Shown one piece after another: positions 5,100-6,968 of a DNA stretch of 6,968 nucleotides. This stretch comes from Palsa-504 sp003136255 (lineage in GTDB: Bacteria; Actinomycetota; Actinomycetes; Streptosporangiales; Streptosporangiaceae), in contig PLDT01000214.1 of assembly GCA_003136255.1 (NCBI GenBank), positions 1 to 6,968 of the forward strand, written 5' to 3'. Every line of letters starts with the position of its first letter. Positions within the stretch are counted from its first letter, which is position 1. Position numbers and translations under genes: made by a program. The notes beneath the pieces were generated by a model that was not told the DNA's origin, made no database searches, and worked only from the letters and a program-made list of their open reading frames with translations.

Positions 5100-6538
5100 A
5101 CGTGCGGCAGGTGCCAGTGGTAGGGCGCGATCAGACGCTTGATCGAGTCCGGGCCGTAGGATCCCTTGGCGTACGGCTCGACCGGCGGCGGGTTCTGCAG
5201 CAGCGGCTCGGAGATCTCCCACACCCGCTCGATCCCGTCGGAACTGGTGAACAGCGACTGGTCGCCGACCATGGCCATCAAGATGAGGTGCTCGTAGCCC
5301 TCGAGCGCGTGCGACTCGATGAACGAGTCCTTGTAGTAGAACGCCATCTCGGCGTTGCCCAGGGTCAGCTCCGCTCCGGGGACCTTGGCCAGGAAGTTGA
5401 CCTTGATGGCGCCGGGGTCGGCGAAATCGATGACGATCTCGTTCTGCCGGCCGTACGGAACGTCCTTGCGATGCGCGGGGAACATGCGCAGCGGCGGCGG
5501 CTGGAAGCCGAGCACGATGACCTGGCGCGAGGCGCCCATGGCCTTACCCGAACGCAGGAAGAACGGCACTCCGTGCCAGCGCCAGTTATCCACCTCGACC
5601 CGCACCGCGACCATCGTCTCGGTCTGTGAGTCGGCCGCCACGCCGGGCTCGGACCGGTACCCCTCGTACTGGCCGCGCACCACGTGCTGGACGTCGATCG
5701 GCTTCAGCGCCTCGTAGACCTTGAGCTTCTCGGCCCGCAGGGACTGGGCGCTCAGCGAGGTCGGCGGCTCCATGGCGACGAACGCGAGCACCTGGAACAG
5801 GTGGGTGACGACCATGTCCCGGTAGGCGCCGGTCGCGTCGTAGAACGCGGCCCGCCCCTCGATCGACAGCGTTTCCGGTACGTCGATCTCCACGTAGCGC
5901 AGGTGATTGCGGTTCCAGACCGGCTCGTTGAGCCCGTTCGCGAACCGGAAGGCCAGGATGTTGTCGACCGATTCCTTGCCCAGGAAGTGATCGATCCGGA
6001 AGATCTGGGACTCGTCGAACACCGCGTGCACCGCTTGGTCGAGCTTGCGTGCCGAGTCCAGGTCAGTGCCGAACGGCTTCTCGATGATGACCCGGGCGCC
6101 CTTAGCCAGGCCGGACTCGCCGAGCATGCCGACCAGCGAGGTGAACGCGGCCGGTGGTATGGCCAGGTGGTACAGCCGTCCCTGGGTGCCGCCGATCTCC
6201 TTCTCGGCCTGCTGGACCGCCGCCACGAGGTCTCCGTAGTTACCCGGCTCGGAGGCCGCGAACGACAGGTTCGCCGCGAATTCCGCCCAGGGCCCGTCGT
6301 CGGGCTTGGTGAGGCAGAACTCCTCGCACGCCTGCTCGGCGTGCGCGCGGAACTCCTCGTCGGTCAGGGCCACGCTCGGCGGCGCCGACCCGATCAGGCG
6401 GAACTCCTTAGGCAGCAGGCCCGCGGTGTACAGGTGGAACCACCCGGGCAGCAGCTTGCGCTTGGCCAGGTCGCCGGTCGCGCCGAACAGCACGACGACG
6501 TAATTCTCGGGCCGCGGCAGTCCGTTGTTCTTGCTCAT
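5096..6538 (-). CDS. zwf: Glucose-6-phosphate dehydrogenase
   Basis: 480 aa, normal length. It oxidises glucose 6-phosphate to 6-phosphogluconolactone in the cytoplasm, the first step of the oxidative pentose phosphate pathway. The N-terminal Rossmann motif is GATGDLAKRKLLPG (19-32); EKPFGTDL (153-160) and the substrate-binding signature RIDHFLGKE (181-189) follow; His246 in DMVVTH matches the catalytic histidine (His240 in the Leuconostoc enzyme); GVPFFLRSGKA (323-333) supplies the conserved lysine. Two departures: the usual QNH before the catalytic histidine reads VTH, and the arginine that normally follows beta strand 2 and holds the NADP 2'-phosphate is replaced (GSAPP, 50-54). The ATG at 6538 has GGAGA 6 nt upstream and overlaps the stop of the upstream gene (ATGA), so the two are co-translated. 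Cofactor preference is therefore open; family identity is not in doubt. Confidence 0.96.
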   Translation of the reverse strand: MSKNNGLPRPENYVVVLFGATGDLAKRKLLPGWFHLYTAGLLPKEFRLIGSAPPSVALTDEEFRAHAEQACEEFCLTKPDDGPWAEFAANLSFAASEPGNYGDLVAAVQQAEKEIGGTQGRLYHLAIPPAAFTSLVGMLGESGLAKGARVIIEKPFGTDLDSARKLDQAVHAVFDESQIFRIDHFLGKESVDNILAFRFANGLNEPVWNRNHLRYVEIDVPETLSIEGRAAFYDATGAYRDMVVTHLFQVLAFVAMEPPTSLSAQSLRAEKLKVYEALKPIDVQHVVRGQYEGYRSEPGVAADSQTETMVAVRVEVDNWRWHGVPFFLRSGKAMGASRQVIVLGFQPPPLRMFPAHRKDVPYGRQNEIVIDFADPGAIKVNFLAKVPGAELTLGNAEMAFYYKDSFIESHALEGYEHLILMAMVGDQSLFTSSDGIERVWEISEPLLQNPPPVEPYAKGSYGPDSIKRLIAPYHWHLPHV

Positions 6539-6968
6539 GCTTTATCTCCGGCTGGCGCCTTCTTCTCCAGGTGCCCGCCGAACTCCTCGCGCAGCGCGGA
6601 CAGGACCTTCCAGGTGAACTCGCCATTGTCGCGGGAGTCGAACCGCTCGTACAGCGAGGCGGCGATCACCGAGGCGGGCACACCCTCGTCCACCGCGGCC
6701 AGCACCGTCCAGCGGCCCTCGCCGGAGTCGGACACGCGCCCGCTGAATCCCGCCAGGTCGGGCGACTTGGCGAAGGCCGCGGCGGTCAGGTCGATCAGCC
6801 AGGAGCTGATCACCGAGCCCCGGCGCCACACCTCGGCCACGTCGGCCACGTCGATCTCGTACTGGTAGGCCCAGGGGTCGCGCAACGGCGCGGTCTCCGC
6901 GTCGACCTCGTCCATGTGCAGGCCCACGTCCGCGCTGTTGATGACCGACAGGCCCTCGGCGATCGCGG
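6535..6968 (-). CDS. gnd: 6-phosphogluconate dehydrogenase, decarboxylating (C-terminal part; 5' end outside window)
   Basis: The last ~143 residues of a gene that runs off the right edge. The segment AEVWRRGSVISSWLIDL and the motif VSDSGEGRWT are typical of the all-helical C-terminal domain of 6-phosphogluconate dehydrogenase, and the ending FGGHLEKKAPAGDKA resembles the short (~300-aa) GndA/GntZ-like type rather than the ~470-aa type. The enzyme oxidatively decarboxylates 6-phosphogluconate to ribulose 5-phosphate. The Rossmann domain, which would show NAD or NADP preference, is not in the window. The frame is open from the edge, so the GTG at 6927 is internal and not a start. The stop TGA (6537-6535) overlaps the zwf ATG. 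Together they form an operon whose promoter lies to the right. Confidence 0.92.
   Translation of the reverse strand, partial: AIAEGLSVINSADVGLHMDEVDAETAPLRDPWAYQYEIDVADVAEVWRRGSVISSWLIDLTAAAFAKSPDLAGFSGRVSDSGEGRWTVLAAVDEGVPASVIAASLYERFDSRDNGEFTWKVLSALREEFGGHLEKKAPAGDKA
6545..6549 (-). promoter_or_regulatory. Ribosome binding site of zwf
   Basis: GGAGA on the minus strand, 6 nt before the ATG at 6538 and inside the end of the upstream gene. It supports the 6538 start and allows independent initiation as well as coupling through the ATGA overlap. Confidence 0.75.

Noticed and set aside
5684..6868. 394-codon open frame on the plus strand opposite zwf and gnd
   Set aside because: Shadow of two well-conserved enzyme genes; no family similarity of its own.

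Overview
The window is high-GC DNA with strongly G/C-biased third codon positions, GGAGGT/GGAGA ribosome binding sites and gene families typical of actinomycetes. The protein sequences look like those of Streptomyces or Streptosporangium-type actinobacteria, but genus cannot be fixed from the sequence. It is draft sequence: two 'NN' runs (2534-2535 and 4402-4403) fall inside conserved genes, and real sequence appears to be missing at both.

Layout. 1-133: no gene seen, only a small hairpin. 134-2869, minus strand: a three-gene set in the order response regulator (2306-2869), sensor histidine kinase (960-2309), diacylglycerol/sphingosine-kinase-like lipid kinase (134-1030), each overlapping the next (4 bp, then 71 bp). 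2870-3016: a 147-bp divergent intergenic region with several packed dyads. 3017-5099, plus strand: an FtsX/MacB-type ABC permease followed by its LolD/MacB-type ATPase. 5096-6968, minus strand: glucose-6-phosphate dehydrogenase (zwf) preceded by the 3' part of a 6-phosphogluconate dehydrogenase gene that runs off the right edge; these two overlap by 4 bp (ATGA).

How it fits together. The left and middle parts look like one envelope-response module. A two-component system with an extracytoplasmic sensor loop is transcribed divergently from a type VII-like (MacB/FtsX fold) ABC transporter, and a membrane-lipid kinase is translationally tied to the sensor kinase. Both the kinase sensor loop and the large outer domain of the permease carry a cysteine pair, so thiol/disulfide state is a candidate signal. 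The right part is the oxidative pentose phosphate pair (gnd-zwf). It meets the transporter operon tail to tail, with the two TAG stop codons sharing one CTAG palindrome and no space for a terminator between them.

No mobile elements, CRISPR arrays, tRNA or rRNA genes were seen. The gene families are all known. The less ordinary points are the gene arrangement, the cysteine pairs, the long overlap with a polyproline tail, and substitutions in the cofactor and active-site neighbourhoods of the dehydrogenase.
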